NCBI GenBank assembly: GCA_023382385.1
Contig: JAHDVH010000001.1
Location: forward strand, 124,001 to 188,000
Length of the DNA stretch: 64,000 nt
From: a bacterium
Lineage (GTDB): Bacteria; Electryoneota; RPQS01
Direction: 5' to 3'
The notes below the pieces were generated by a model. That model made no database searches. It saw nothing but the letters and a program-made list of their open reading frames with translations, and was not told where the DNA came from. This document shows, in pieces, positions 46,542-56,441 of this stretch. Each line of letters starts with the position of its first letter. Position 1 is the stretch's first letter. A program made the translations under genes and the position numbers.

Positions 46542-48523
46542 CCCCTAATCTGCTCTCTGAGTCTCATTATCTCATCGCGCAATTCAGCTGCCTTTTCGTA
46601 ATTCTGTTCGCGCGCAAACCTCTTCATTTCTTTTTCCAGCCGAGCGATAAGGTCTTCCAGATCAAAAGTCGAAAGAAAGTCATCCTTCGCGTGGCTGACA
46701 ATTTCATGAATCTTTGCATCAGCGACAGTTGTCGAAATCAGGACTTCCTCAATGGACTTCACGATTGACGCAGGTGTTATTCCATGAGCTTCGTTAAACT
46801 CGCGCTGCAGAGTGCGTCTACGCTCAGTCTCGTCAATGACCTTCTTCATGGATTCAGTGATCTTGTCAGCGTAAAAGAGTACCCGCCCGTTGACATTCCG
46901 GGCTGCTCGACCCGCAATTTGCAGAAGACTCCTCTCGCTCCGCAAGAAACCCTCCTTGTCAGCATCAAGTATGGCCACTAAAGAAACTTCGGGGAGATCA
47001 AGGCCTTCGCGCAAGAGGTTGATTCCGACGAGCACATCGAAACGCTTTAGCCGAAGATCGCGAAGAATTTCTACACGCTCGAGGGACTCGATTTCGCTGT
47101 GCAGGTATTTGACTCGCAACGACATTTGTTCGAGGTACTCCGCAAGGTGCTCTGACATCCGCTTCGTCAATGTGAGCACGAGAACTCGTTCGCCGCGAGC
47201 CACCGTCTCCCTGATTTCGCCGAGCAAATCATCGACTTGGCCCTTTGAAGCACGTACTTCGATCTCGGGATCCAGCAGACCGGTGGGTCTGATAATCTGC
47301 TCCACGAGCACACCCTTGCTGCGCTCGATTTCGTAATCGCTGGGTGTAGCGCTCACGAAGATACACTGGTCAATCGTAGACTCCCATTCTTCAAAATACA
47401 TTGGCCGGTTGTCAAATGCGGAAGGCAGGCGAAATCCGAACTCGACGAGGTTCACTTTTCGCGCTCGGTCTCCCCGATACATGCCTCTGATTTGGGGGAC
47501 TGTGACATGCGATTCATCGACAAACAACAGGAAGTCGCTCGGGAAATAGTCAAACAGCGTATCGGGACGCTCTCCCGGTTTTCGGTCTGAAAGATGCCGA
47601 GAGTAGTTCTCGATACCGGAACAGAAACCGACTTCACGAAGCATCTCGAGGTCATAGCGCGTCCGCTGTTCAATTCGCTGGGCTTCAATCAGCTTATTCA
47701 TGCTCCGCAGCTCTTCAATTCGCTCTTCAAGCTCTTGCTGAATGCTTTTCATCGCGCGGGCGAGGTTCGGGGAGGAAGTGACGAAGTGCTTGGCCGGGTA
47801 AATTGCAAGAGCTTCCTGCTGACCTAACTTCTCGCCGGTCAGTATCTTGAAATGAGTGATGGATTCCAGCGTATCCCCGAAAAAGTCCAGACGGAATGCA
47901 GTCTCCTCATAGGCTGGATGAATCTCAATCACGTCACCTTTGACGCGAAAAGTACCTCGTGGAAACTCCACGTCATTACGTGTGTAGTGCATTTCTACCA
48001 AGTGCGCAAGAATGCTTCGACGGTCATAGTCCGTGCCAATCTTGAGAAGCAGCAAAAGGTCTTTGTAATCCTTCGGCGAGCCAAGCCCATAAATACTTGA
48101 GACAGATGCGACAATAATGACGTCACGGCGTTCGAGCAGGGAGGACGTTGCACGCAGGCGCAGGCGGTCGATCTCCTCGTTTATCTGTGTATCTTTTTCG
48201 ATGTACGTGTCAGAGCTGGGAATATAGGCTTCCGGTTGATAGTAGTCGTAGTAGGAAATGAAGAACTCAACTGCGTTATTTGGGAAGAACGACTTGAATT
48301 CACCGTAAAGCTGGGCTGCCAATGTCTTGTTGTGACTCATGATCAGAGTTGGACGCTGGGCAGCTTGTATCACATTCGCCATGGTGAATGTCTTGCCCGA
48401 GCCTGTTACACCCAGTAGAGTCTGGTACTTCTCCCCTCGACGAAGTCCGTCAACAAGCTGACGAATGGCTTCGCCCTGATCACCTTGAGGTCTGAGGTCT
48501 GATATGATTTCAAACGGCCGCAT
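46538..48523 (-). CDS. uvrB: UvrABC system protein B (UvrB)
   Basis: UvrB is the damage-verifying helicase of nucleotide excision repair. From the ATG at 48523 the product has 661 residues, with the N-terminal [17 protein letters not shown], Walker A GVTGSGKT, the beta hairpin region [21 protein letters not shown], helicase motif [29 protein letters not shown], and a C-terminal UVR domain ([18 protein letters not shown]). The length matches UvrB. The frame is open 27 codons further upstream, but those residues are not part of the family. Confidence 0.96.
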   Translation of the reverse strand: MRPFEIISDLRPQGDQGEAIRQLVDGLRRGEKYQTLLGVTGSGKTFTMANVIQAAQRPTLIMSHNKTLAAQLYGEFKSFFPNNAVEFFISYYDYYQPEAYIPSSDTYIEKDTQINEEIDRLRLRATSSLLERRDVIIVASVSSIYGLGSPKDYKDLLLLLKIGTDYDRRSILAHLVEMHYTRNDVEFPRGTFRVKGDVIEIHPAYEETAFRLDFFGDTLESITHFKILTGEKLGQQEALAIYPAKHFVTSSPNLARAMKSIQQELEERIEELRSMNKLIEAQRIEQRTRYDLEMLREVGFCSGIENYSRHLSDRKPGERPDTLFDYFPSDFLLFVDESHVTVPQIRGMYRGDRARKVNLVEFGFRLPSAFDNRPMYFEEWESTIDQCIFVSATPSDYEIERSKGVLVEQIIRPTGLLDPEIEVRASKGQVDDLLGEIRETVARGERVLVLTLTKRMSEHLAEYLEQMSLRVKYLHSEIESLERVEILRDLRLKRFDVLVGINLLREGLDLPEVSLVAILDADKEGFLRSERSLLQIAGRAARNVNGRVLFYADKITESMKKVIDETERRRTLQREFNEAHGITPASIVKSIEEVLISTTVADAKIHEIVSHAKDDFLSTFDLEDLIARLEKEMKRFAREQNYEKAAELRDEIMRLREQIRG

Positions 48524-48529
48524 GGTTGG

Positions 48530-48558
48530 AAGATATGGACAATCTGCCAAAATTGCAA
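48530..48558 (-). promoter_or_regulatory. Candidate uvrB promoter very close to the start codon
   Basis: On the minus strand TTGCAA (48558-48553) and TATCTT (48535-48530) are 17 bases apart. Both match only four of six consensus positions. If used, transcription would start at about the ATG itself. Confidence 0.3.
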
Positions 48559-48657
48559 TAGGAATGGCAGAGTTTTGCGATGATAAATTATTGTTTATAT
48601 GCATCTTATTAAAAAGTCCGAAATTCTATTGCCTCATTCGGGTTGCAGGTGCAGGAC

Positions 48658-48686
48658 TTGCGAATAAAAGGAGAGCTTCGTATATT
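48658..48686 (+). promoter_or_regulatory. Promoter of the ppiD-to-lipoprotein gene run
   Basis: TTGCGA (48658-48663) and TATATT (48681-48686) are separated by 17 bases, with the ATG of the PpiD-like gene 43 bases farther on. It is divergent from uvrB. Confidence 0.55.
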
Positions 48687-48729
48687 TTAGTTTCTAAAAA
48701 CCAACATGATGAAACGGTAAGGCGAGTCA

Positions 48730-50559
48730 ATGCTTCAGTCGATGCGTGATAACATGCCCCTGGTAATGTGGATTTTGGTCGGCGCGTTCGTGGCCACCAT
48801 TATCTTTAGCTGGGGTATGGGAGGATTTGAGGGTACTTCAGGCGCTTTGGATGGCGTCGTTGGAAAAGTTGGCAGCACAGAGATCCTGTATGATCGTTAT
48901 AACAGAGCGGTTCAGGATCGCTTGGCACAGCAGCGAGGTGATCGACCGGATCAAGAGATTACCGAGGCGCAGATTAAGCAGGCTCGCCAGCAGGTGTGGG
49001 ATGACATCGTACGGTTTGAGTTAATGAAATCCTACCAGAAGAAGTGGGGAATCGTTACTTCAGACGATGAAGTCGCGTATGCAGTTCGGAACAGCCCACC
49101 GGAATATGTTCGAAACAGCCAGAGCTTTCAGACAAACGGGCAGTTCGATCCCGCATTGTATCAACAATTCCTTCGCGACCCCGCCCAAACACAAACGATC
49201 ATCGCAATCGAGCAGGACTACCGCGAGAGCATTGGCAATCAGAAAGTAATTGATCGCATCATCTCTCCAGTGTTTGTATCTCCACAGGAAGCTTGGGAGG
49301 ACTTTGTTGCGACCAATAAGAAGTTCAAGGGCATCGTCGCATCATTCCCCACGACGAACTTCGCCGTCGATAGCTCGAGCATAACGCTTGCCGAAATTGA
49401 GAAGTACTATAAAGAGCACGCACAGGACTTTCGACAGGAAGAACGCCGGACCTTGTCGTACGTTTCGTTTCCGCTGGTGATGACGGAAGCCGATACCACT
49501 CGTGTTGCCGAAACGATTGAAGATATCATGGCCATGCTCAAGCAAGGTGACAGTTTTGAGCAGGTTGCTAAAGAGTATTCTGAAGACCCCGGTTCGGCTC
49601 AGAATGGTGGAAACCTTGGCTGGTTCGGTCGCGGTCGAATGGTTGCAGAGTTTGATTCCACGGTTTTCGCTGCTGAAATCGGTCAAGTCGTTGGGCCGGT
49701 CATGACGCGATTTGGGGCACATTTAATCCGAGTAGACGAGCGTAGCTTGAATGGCACAGCAGATTCCGTGAAAGCGAGTCACATTCTCGTCAAGTATGAA
49801 ATAGGACCCGAAACAGAAGCGCGCGTAGCTCAGAAGGCAAAAGACTTTGCAGATGCAGCTACAGCCGAAGGATTCGCCGCCGTAGCCGGACAATTCGGCA
49901 TGACAATCGAGACGACTGCATTATTCCCTTATACTGAAGCCGGTTCTATACCAGGGCTTGGCAGCTTGAAGCCTGTTGCTGATTTTGCGTTCAAATCGCC
50001 CATTGGCAAAGTGAGCTACCCTCAGAAAGCGAAGATAAAAGGTCAGGATGTCTACGCAGTATTTTCTGTAGCTAGCAAAGCGCCGGCCGGAGTGAACCCG
50101 CTGTCGGAAGTTGAGTCAACAATCAGGGCGCTTCTGGTGCGTGAGAAGCAGGAAGAAATGGCCTTGCAGGCGGCTCAGCAGTTCCGAAATCGTGTAGGAA
50201 CCGCCGAGCTTCTTGTTCCGGTTGCACAGGCAGAAAACGTCAAGATCGATACCACAGGTCTCCACGGTCAACGTGACTTCATCCGTGGCATCGGTCAAGA
50301 CGAAGAAAATGCGAAAATGCTGCTAACCCTATCGCCCGGCCAGTTGTCTCCTGCATTCTCTAACGCACGTGGCGGCTATGTTGTGTCCATTTTGGAAAAC
50401 ATTCCAGCAGACTCCACGCAGTTTGTGGCGCAGAAGGCGCAACTGTTGCAGAATTTGGAACGCACGAAGCAGAACAGGGTCTACGGAGACTGGTTGAAGT
50501 TGGCAAAAGAAGAAATTGGGGTTGTGGACAACCGATTCTTGTACTACACTGACTTTTAA
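48730..50559 (+). CDS. ppiD: PpiD-like periplasmic peptidyl-prolyl isomerase/chaperone
   Basis: The 609-residue product has a short cytoplasmic start, one membrane helix (about 12-32), a SurA/PpiD-type N-terminal chaperone domain, a parvulin domain at about 235-340 (YSEDPGSAQNGGNLGWFGRGRMVAEFD) and a second, degenerate repeat starting KASHILVKY. PpiD assists folding of proteins emerging from the Sec translocon. It is a single-pass inner-membrane protein facing the periplasm. It heads the plus-strand run that continues with surface polysaccharide genes. Confidence 0.9.
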   Translation: MLQSMRDNMPLVMWILVGAFVATIIFSWGMGGFEGTSGALDGVVGKVGSTEILYDRYNRAVQDRLAQQRGDRPDQEITEAQIKQARQQVWDDIVRFELMKSYQKKWGIVTSDDEVAYAVRNSPPEYVRNSQSFQTNGQFDPALYQQFLRDPAQTQTIIAIEQDYRESIGNQKVIDRIISPVFVSPQEAWEDFVATNKKFKGIVASFPTTNFAVDSSSITLAEIEKYYKEHAQDFRQEERRTLSYVSFPLVMTEADTTRVAETIEDIMAMLKQGDSFEQVAKEYSEDPGSAQNGGNLGWFGRGRMVAEFDSTVFAAEIGQVVGPVMTRFGAHLIRVDERSLNGTADSVKASHILVKYEIGPETEARVAQKAKDFADAATAEGFAAVAGQFGMTIETTALFPYTEAGSIPGLGSLKPVADFAFKSPIGKVSYPQKAKIKGQDVYAVFSVASKAPAGVNPLSEVESTIRALLVREKQEEMALQAAQQFRNRVGTAELLVPVAQAENVKIDTTGLHGQRDFIRGIGQDEENAKMLLTLSPGQLSPAFSNARGGYVVSILENIPADSTQFVAQKAQLLQNLERTKQNRVYGDWLKLAKEEIGVVDNRFLYYTDF

Positions 50560-50579
50560 TCTCTGCGGAAGGCGCTCTT

Positions 50580-51773
50580 TTGGAGAACAATCAGACCGGA
50601 AGAATTAGTATTCTTGATATTCTCGCGTTCTTGGCGCGTTGGCGGCGGGTTTGGATTCCCTCAACGATAATCTGTGCGGTCGCTTTAACCATTTACGCCT
50701 TCACAGCGCAGGAAAAGTATAGGTCTGTCGCTGTAGTCAGAGGAGTTGAAGCGCAGTCCTCGGGACTGGGTAGCATACTCGCGTCAAAGTTGTCAGGTCT
50801 CGGCAATCTGGGCGGTTTCACTGCATCGCTTGGAGAGGTCAGAGGAGACTACTACCTCCTGATTCTCAAGGGACGTGCGATGTCCGAGGCTTTGATTGAA
50901 AAGTTTGGGTTCCGAAAGGAATGGAAGATGGAAAAGGCGCCGCTCGAGGACGTCATAGAAGTCTTGAATTCCCGGACCTACTTCAAATTTGATGCCGGAA
51001 CCAATACCGTACGGATTCAGGCAGATGATAAGGATCCCGAGAGGGCGCGAGAGATTTGCAAGTTCTATGTAGAGGAACTCGATAAACGCAATCAAACGCT
51101 TGAGTCAAATCGAGGACGTCGTGAGCGTGAGTTTATGGAACAGCGACTCACCGATGCACGTTCAACGCTCTTTGCACTCGAAGACAGCATGGCCGAGTTT
51201 CAGAAGCGATCGGGGATCTTTGATCTTGAAGAGCAAGCGAAAGCAACAGTTCAAGCAGTTGCGGTTGTTCAAGCGCAACGCACTTTGGCGCAAGCCGAGT
51301 ATCAGATAAAGTCGCAACTCTTCGAGAGCACAAATCCTGAATTGCAATTGGCAAGAGTGAAGTTAGAGAGTTTCAACTCGAGCTTGGAGAAGATGTTGAG
51401 TGGGGAATCGGACATCGAGAAGGACTTCCTCCTGCGCCTTGACAGGGCAACCGAGGATGGCAAAGTCTATCTGCGACTTTACAGGGACATAGAAATCAAC
51501 TCGCTGCTTACAGCAGTCTTGACGCAACAGTATGAACAGGCACGCTTGTCCGAAGCCCGCAACACTCCGACAATGTCAGTTGTTGAGCCTCCCGCTCTTG
51601 CTTCTAAACGCGTGTGGCCCAAGCGGGGGATGCTCGTTGGATTAGGTGCCATTATAGGATTCTTCTTGGGTGTCATGTTCTGCGCAGTAATAGACTATCT
51701 GCACGCGGTTTCACAGAACACGCATCCGGCTTATGAGAGCGTTCGCAGACTGAAACAGTCTTGGCGTTCATGA
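50580..51773 (+). CDS. Wzz-type chain-length / polysaccharide co-polymerase protein
   Basis: This 397-residue inner-membrane protein has a helix near each end (about 23-43 and 342-366) with a mainly coiled-coil periplasmic region between, including GRREREFMEQRLTDARSTLFALEDSMAEFQKR. That layout is the Wzz/PCP family, which controls the length of surface polysaccharides. It lacks the cytoplasmic kinase domain. TTG is the best start, with GGAAGG upstream. It overlaps the next gene by ATGA. Confidence 0.88.
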   Translation: MENNQTGRISILDILAFLARWRRVWIPSTIICAVALTIYAFTAQEKYRSVAVVRGVEAQSSGLGSILASKLSGLGNLGGFTASLGEVRGDYYLLILKGRAMSEALIEKFGFRKEWKMEKAPLEDVIEVLNSRTYFKFDAGTNTVRIQADDKDPERAREICKFYVEELDKRNQTLESNRGRREREFMEQRLTDARSTLFALEDSMAEFQKRSGIFDLEEQAKATVQAVAVVQAQRTLAQAEYQIKSQLFESTNPELQLARVKLESFNSSLEKMLSGESDIEKDFLLRLDRATEDGKVYLRLYRDIEINSLLTAVLTQQYEQARLSEARNTPTMSVVEPPALASKRVWPKRGMLVGLGAIIGFFLGVMFCAVIDYLHAVSQNTHPAYESVRRLKQSWRS

Positions 51774-53176
51774 TTTTGCAGTCTTTGCCTCGGCTGGACC
51801 ATCGTCGGCAAGTGATGATAGGACTTATTGCCGGGTTGAGTTCCGTTGCAATTTGGCTCTTGTGGACTTTCTGGGGACGTGCGCCTTTGCTGGCAGTTGC
51901 ACTCATTGGCGCGATTGCAGGTTTGTCAGTATTGCGATATCCGATAATAGGGACTACGCTTATCGGGTTTGTGCTGCTTTCCAATCTTGCCGCTTACATC
52001 CCGGGTTCCACATCTCTGCTCTTTGGAGCTATGCTCCTTGTGGTGATCGTCCGTAAGTTGCTCGCGTATGACACGCATTGGACGACGACGCCTTTTCTCG
52101 CAGCTGCGATCGTCTTCGCCGTCTGGTTTCAGGCCTCGCTCCTGTGGGCCGATTCTCATCTTTTCCATAACTTCCATCTTTTCTATCGAGTTCTCCTTGC
52201 CATAATTGTGCTGCACGAGCTGATTAACAAGGAATCGGACTTGATTGCGTTTTATGTCGGCTCTGCCTTCGGTATGATCTTTACCGCCGTGATCACCATC
52301 AAGACGGCCTATGAGTTTTATACTTCCGGTGTCGCCGATCAAATCGCCACGACCGTCACAGAGATAGAGTCATCGCGGTTCTTTGGTCACTGGGTCGATC
52401 CGAACATCATGTCCATTACGCTAGTCGCGTTTCTTGGTGGGACGATTGCTTTATGGCGCAGCGCTTTGCCACGCAGTGCGCGCAGTCTGATGATGATTGC
52501 GTCCATCATGGCGCTCGTTGCGATTGCTGTTTCTTTGTCTCGTGCCGGCATGATAGGTGCGATCATTGTTATTCTCCTGATGCTGGCGGTAGAGAAACAT
52601 CGGGTTCAGCTGTTCATTGTTCTGGGCGGACTGGTTGCCCTTCTTCTTAGCGTCGTGCCGATAGACATTGTCGGCAGACTCGCGTCACTGATGTCGGGAG
52701 ACGCATCGACGAGCGAAAGAGCAAGTTTGCTCCTTGCCGGGTGGAAGCTGTTTCCCGAGAGTCCAATCTGGGGACTCGGAATGGGAAGCTTTGAGCATCG
52801 TGTGACGTATATCCTGCCGCATCTTTCCGCCGGTGTCTTTTCCCATAACACATTCGTTGACGTCGCTGTCGACAGCGGTGTGATTGGTCTTGCACTCTAT
52901 TTGACATGCTGGTGGTACGCCGCGGGATCCCTGTCGTGGCGGGACTGGAGCACAGAGCGAAGCAACTTAAGCCGGGTGCTGAACAGCGGCATGCGAGCCA
53001 GTTTTGTTGCTGGCTTCTTCTGTGTCATGACAATCACCTCGACTACGTATGTGCCATACTGGACGTTTCTTGCCGTTGTCGCGTTGTTTGGATGCATAAG
53101 TTTGCGTAGGCTGTCTGAAACCGGTGCAGTTGGACCAACAAGCGGCTCCCCCGGCATTTCACTTAGCCAAAGTTAG
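51770..53176 (+). CDS. O-antigen ligase/polymerase-like membrane protein (Wzy_C)
   Basis: The 468-residue polytopic protein has about ten to twelve hydrophobic helices and one large periplasmic loop with HNTFVDVAVDSGVIGLALYL near residue 365, the Wzy_C/WaaL hallmark. It could polymerise a polysaccharide or ligate it to a lipid carrier or protein. Neighbouring Wzz-like and polyprenyl sugar transferase genes fit a surface polysaccharide pathway. Flippase and most transferases are not here, so the cluster is incomplete in this window. Confidence 0.85.
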   Translation: MILQSLPRLDHRRQVMIGLIAGLSSVAIWLLWTFWGRAPLLAVALIGAIAGLSVLRYPIIGTTLIGFVLLSNLAAYIPGSTSLLFGAMLLVVIVRKLLAYDTHWTTTPFLAAAIVFAVWFQASLLWADSHLFHNFHLFYRVLLAIIVLHELINKESDLIAFYVGSAFGMIFTAVITIKTAYEFYTSGVADQIATTVTEIESSRFFGHWVDPNIMSITLVAFLGGTIALWRSALPRSARSLMMIASIMALVAIAVSLSRAGMIGAIIVILLMLAVEKHRVQLFIVLGGLVALLLSVVPIDIVGRLASLMSGDASTSERASLLLAGWKLFPESPIWGLGMGSFEHRVTYILPHLSAGVFSHNTFVDVAVDSGVIGLALYLTCWWYAAGSLSWRDWSTERSNLSRVLNSGMRASFVAGFFCVMTITSTTYVPYWTFLAVVALFGCISLRRLSETGAVGPTSGSPGISLSQS

Positions 53177-53191
53177 CAGATCAAGTAGCGA

Positions 53192-54574
53192 ATGCGACGA
53201 TTCTGGCTTCGAGCGCTGCAATTGTTCATGGACTTCATGCTGCTCGAAGCTGCTTTCTTTGGTGTCTATTACTGGCGATTCGAGACTGGGCAATTTGCAA
53301 ATCCAGTCACATTCACGGTGGACGAGCTGATTGTCCCGAGCTTGATCGTAAGTGCCTTCTGGCACTTGTTCTTTTCAGTGTTTGGCATGTACCGGATTGA
53401 CCCATTGCAGTCGCGGGCTCTCGTGCTCGCACGTTGCGTGCAGGCGTCCGCCTACGGATGCCTCCTGATATTCATCCTCACTTTTGATCCGTCAAATCCT
53501 TTCCCAACAACACGGATCGTCCTGTTGACATACGGGATAGGAGTCATGACCGGTTCCGCCGCAACGAGACTTGCGTTGCTCACTCTGCTTCAGGAATTGC
53601 GGATTAGGGGTATTGGAAGGCTTCGGACCCTGGTGATCGGATCAGGAAATCAACTGCTAAACACGTTACGTTATTTGGAGCAACGGAAGGATATTGGCGC
53701 CAGAATCCTCGGCGTACTTACTCAAGACGGGTCTACAGTCACTAATTACCCACTGCACGGAACACCCGCACAAGTACGTGCGGAGCTTGCGCGGCATGAC
53801 TATGAGCTGGTTTACATCGCGCTCGATGACGGACGCGAGCAGTTGCTGAAGCGAGTTGTGCGCCTGCTATCCGATTTTCCAGTTCGACAGTTCCTTCCCG
53901 CGCATCAGTACCAGATCCTTTTAGGTTTCGTTCGTCCTCTCGGGAAGCGCGGGCAGCCCATGATCGAAATTCGTGCGGAACTGTTGACACCAATTGAGCG
54001 ATTCCTGAAGCGTACCTTTGATATCATTGCGTCCATAGTTCTCCTGATCTTCAGCTTGCCCCTATGGTTGCTTACCGTTCTGGTGATTCTTGTCGATACC
54101 GGGCGGCCGGTCTTCTATACTCAACGAAGAGTCGGTGAACGGGGTCGGGAGTTTTCGATTCTGAAGTTTCGCACGATGGTGCCGAACGCCGAGGCGGACA
54201 GTGGTCCAGCACTGGCTGTGCCAAGCGATCCAAGGATAACCCGATCGGGGAGATTTCTGCGGGCGATGCGGATTGACGAGTTGCCGCAGTTGATTAATGT
54301 CCTGCGTGGGCAGATGAGCCTCGTGGGACCAAGGCCTGAACGTCCCGAGTTTGTCTCCGAATTTGAGCGACGTACGCCTCTTTATGTTCGTCGACTCAAT
54401 GTTAAGCCGGGGGTGACAGGTTGGGCACAAGTGCAATTGCGCTATGATGCGACGCAGGTTGCTCCGGAACTTAAACTGCAAATGGACATGTACTACATTG
54501 AGAATATGTCGCTGCTTATGGATTTGAAAATCCTCTTCATGACAATGTTCGTCGTGTTACGCGGTGAAGGCTAG
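53192..54574 (+). CDS. Polyprenyl glycosylphosphotransferase (WbaP/WcaJ-type sugar transferase)
   Basis: This 460-residue enzyme transfers a sugar-phosphate to undecaprenyl-phosphate, starting a polysaccharide chain. An N-terminal membrane domain of about four helices (10-135) and a CoA-binding-like region (145-250) are followed by the catalytic domain from about 265, with KRTFDIIASIVLLI, KFRTM, RITRSGRFLRAMRIDELPQL, and MSLVGPRPERPEFV. KPGVTGWAQV follows. Length is usual for the WcaJ type. It starts 15 bases after the ligase-like gene. Confidence 0.93.
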   Translation: MRRFWLRALQLFMDFMLLEAAFFGVYYWRFETGQFANPVTFTVDELIVPSLIVSAFWHLFFSVFGMYRIDPLQSRALVLARCVQASAYGCLLIFILTFDPSNPFPTTRIVLLTYGIGVMTGSAATRLALLTLLQELRIRGIGRLRTLVIGSGNQLLNTLRYLEQRKDIGARILGVLTQDGSTVTNYPLHGTPAQVRAELARHDYELVYIALDDGREQLLKRVVRLLSDFPVRQFLPAHQYQILLGFVRPLGKRGQPMIEIRAELLTPIERFLKRTFDIIASIVLLIFSLPLWLLTVLVILVDTGRPVFYTQRRVGERGREFSILKFRTMVPNAEADSGPALAVPSDPRITRSGRFLRAMRIDELPQLINVLRGQMSLVGPRPERPEFVSEFERRTPLYVRRLNVKPGVTGWAQVQLRYDATQVAPELKLQMDMYYIENMSLLMDLKILFMTMFVVLRGEG

Positions 54575-54586
54575 TCAGTAACGATC

Positions 54587-55870
54587 ATGATTGACATACG
54601 CCAGATAAGAGAAAATGAACAAGAGGTGCGCCGCCTCTTGGAACTGCGCGGCCAATCTGAGTTATTAGACGGATTGGTGGCTCTTGATCGAAAGCGTCGC
54701 GAGCTTATCGAGAGAACCGACGCATTGAAGGCACGCCGCAACGAGTTGAGCCGGAACATCGCAGAAGCCTCAAAGAGGGGCGAGATTGTAACAGCTTTGA
54801 AAGACGAAAGTCGCCGAGTTGGAGCTGAAATCGCGGTCGGAGATGAGGAGTTAAAAGCGGCATTGGCGGACATAGAGTCTCGATTGCTTCAAATTCCGAA
54901 CCTGCCCCACGCATCAGTTCCACCCGGTAAGACGCCTGACGAAAATGTTGTGGTTCGTCAATGGGGCAAGAAGCCGGAATTCGAGTTTACTCCGAAGGAT
55001 CACCTCCAGCTTGGTCGGGAACTTGGACTGTTTGATTTTGAGCGGGGGACCAAAGTCACCGGAAGTGGTTTCCCGGTGTACAAGGCCGCGGGAGCAACGC
55101 TTGAGCGGGCACTGATCAACTACTTCTTGGATTTTCATCGCGAGCGCGGAACTTATACTGAAGTTTCTGTTCCGTTTCTGGTCAATTCGGAAAGCATGAC
55201 GGGAACGGGACAGTTACCGAAGTTTGAGGAAGACTTGTATCGTTGCAAGAACGACGAACTCTATCTGATTCCAACCGCTGAAGTCCCGATTACGAATCTG
55301 CACCGCAATGAGCTGCTTCAGGAAGCTGATTTGCCAATTTGCTACTGCGGATACACCCCGTGTTTCCGTCGCGAAGCCGGTTCCTACGGCAAGGACACTC
55401 GAGGATTTCTTAGACTTCACCAATTTGACAAAGTTGAAATGGTGAAATTTTGTCGACCTGAAGATTCCTACGCTGAGCACGAGAAGTTGACGAAGGATGC
55501 GACAGACATCCTTGAGCAGCTGGGAATACATTATCGAGTCGTCCTTCTGTGCGCGGGCGATATGGGATTTGCCGCAGCCAAATGCTACGACATCGAAATC
55601 TGGTCACCGGTAGAGGAAAAGTGGCTGGAAGTCTCCTCCTGCTCGAACTTTGAATCTTATCAAGCGCGTCGTGCAAATATCCGATATCGCAGATCAGATA
55701 CCGGTAAACCGGACTTCGTCCACACACTTAACGGCTCAGGCTTAGCCACCCCGCGCCTCTTGGTGGTCTTGTTGGAAACCTACCAAAACGACGACGGAAC
55801 CGTTAGCGTGCCAGATGTGTTGAAGAGGTATACAGGCTACGGTCTGATTAGTCCAGCGCAAGGAAGGTAG
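54587..55870 (+). CDS. serS: Seryl-tRNA synthetase
   Basis: SerRS charges tRNA-Ser. The 427-residue class II enzyme has the N-terminal long antiparallel coiled coil (about 25-105) that grips the tRNA, then TGTGQLPKFEEDLYRC, TAEVPITNLHRNELL, motif 2 CFRREAGSYGKDTRGFLRLHQFDKVEM, and motif 3 NGSGLATPRLLVVLLET. Length is standard. It follows the sugar transferase by 12 bases and precedes an aldolase gene by 4. Confidence 0.97.
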   Translation: MIDIRQIRENEQEVRRLLELRGQSELLDGLVALDRKRRELIERTDALKARRNELSRNIAEASKRGEIVTALKDESRRVGAEIAVGDEELKAALADIESRLLQIPNLPHASVPPGKTPDENVVVRQWGKKPEFEFTPKDHLQLGRELGLFDFERGTKVTGSGFPVYKAAGATLERALINYFLDFHRERGTYTEVSVPFLVNSESMTGTGQLPKFEEDLYRCKNDELYLIPTAEVPITNLHRNELLQEADLPICYCGYTPCFRREAGSYGKDTRGFLRLHQFDKVEMVKFCRPEDSYAEHEKLTKDATDILEQLGIHYRVVLLCAGDMGFAAAKCYDIEIWSPVEEKWLEVSSCSNFESYQARRANIRYRRSDTGKPDFVHTLNGSGLATPRLLVVLLETYQNDDGTVSVPDVLKRYTGYGLISPAQGR

Positions 55871-55874
55871 AACT

Positions 55875-56441
55875 TTGTCCGATATCCTGAAACAGGAGCT
55901 GCTGCATGCTGCGAAGGTCCTTGCAGCAAGTGGATGCCTGCCTGCAACTGACGGGAACTTCTCCGTTAGGGTGAACGAGTCTCAAGTGCTTGTCACCAAA
56001 CGCGGAATCGAGAAAAGGAATCTTCAACCATCCGATCTCATTCTCGTTGAGATTGCCGATCCAAAACCGCATGGCGCCTCCAGTGAATGGCAACTCCATC
56101 GCGCGCTTTATCTTAGTCGGCCGGAAGTCCACGCCATTTTGCACGTACATGCCCCCCATTTAGGTTCATTTGCCGCTGTAGGAAAACTGCCGAACAAGCA
56201 CCTGTTGATCGAAGCAGAAGCAACTCTCGGTGGACTCGCCCTAATACCTTTCATTGAACCTGGTACCGCAGAGCTTGGTGAGGCAGCAGTTTCGCATGGC
56301 AAGAACGCCGGAGTTCTTCTACTGGAGAGGCACGGTGTGGTTGCCGTCGGAGTGACCATTCGGGAAGCCCTTTATCGACTCGAAAGAGCCGAACTACTTG
56401 CAAAGATTGAGCTTGGGGCAAGATTACTCTTAGATTCATGA
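55875..56441 (+). CDS. Class II aldolase/adducin-family protein (FucA-like)
   Basis: The 188-residue protein aligns with L-fuculose-1-phosphate aldolases. It has ATDGNFSVR near residue 24, SSEWQLHRALY with the catalytic Glu71, the zinc histidines His90 and His92 in ILHVHAPH and the third His153 in LLLERHG. These enzymes act on phosphorylated sugars; some family members are methylthioribulose-phosphate dehydratases, so the substrate is open. The start is TTG with GGAAGG 9 bases upstream. It overlaps tsaD by ATGA. Confidence 0.9.
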   Translation: MSDILKQELLHAAKVLAASGCLPATDGNFSVRVNESQVLVTKRGIEKRNLQPSDLILVEIADPKPHGASSEWQLHRALYLSRPEVHAILHVHAPHLGSFAAVGKLPNKHLLIEAEATLGGLALIPFIEPGTAELGEAAVSHGKNAGVLLLERHGVVAVGVTIREALYRLERAELLAKIELGARLLLDS

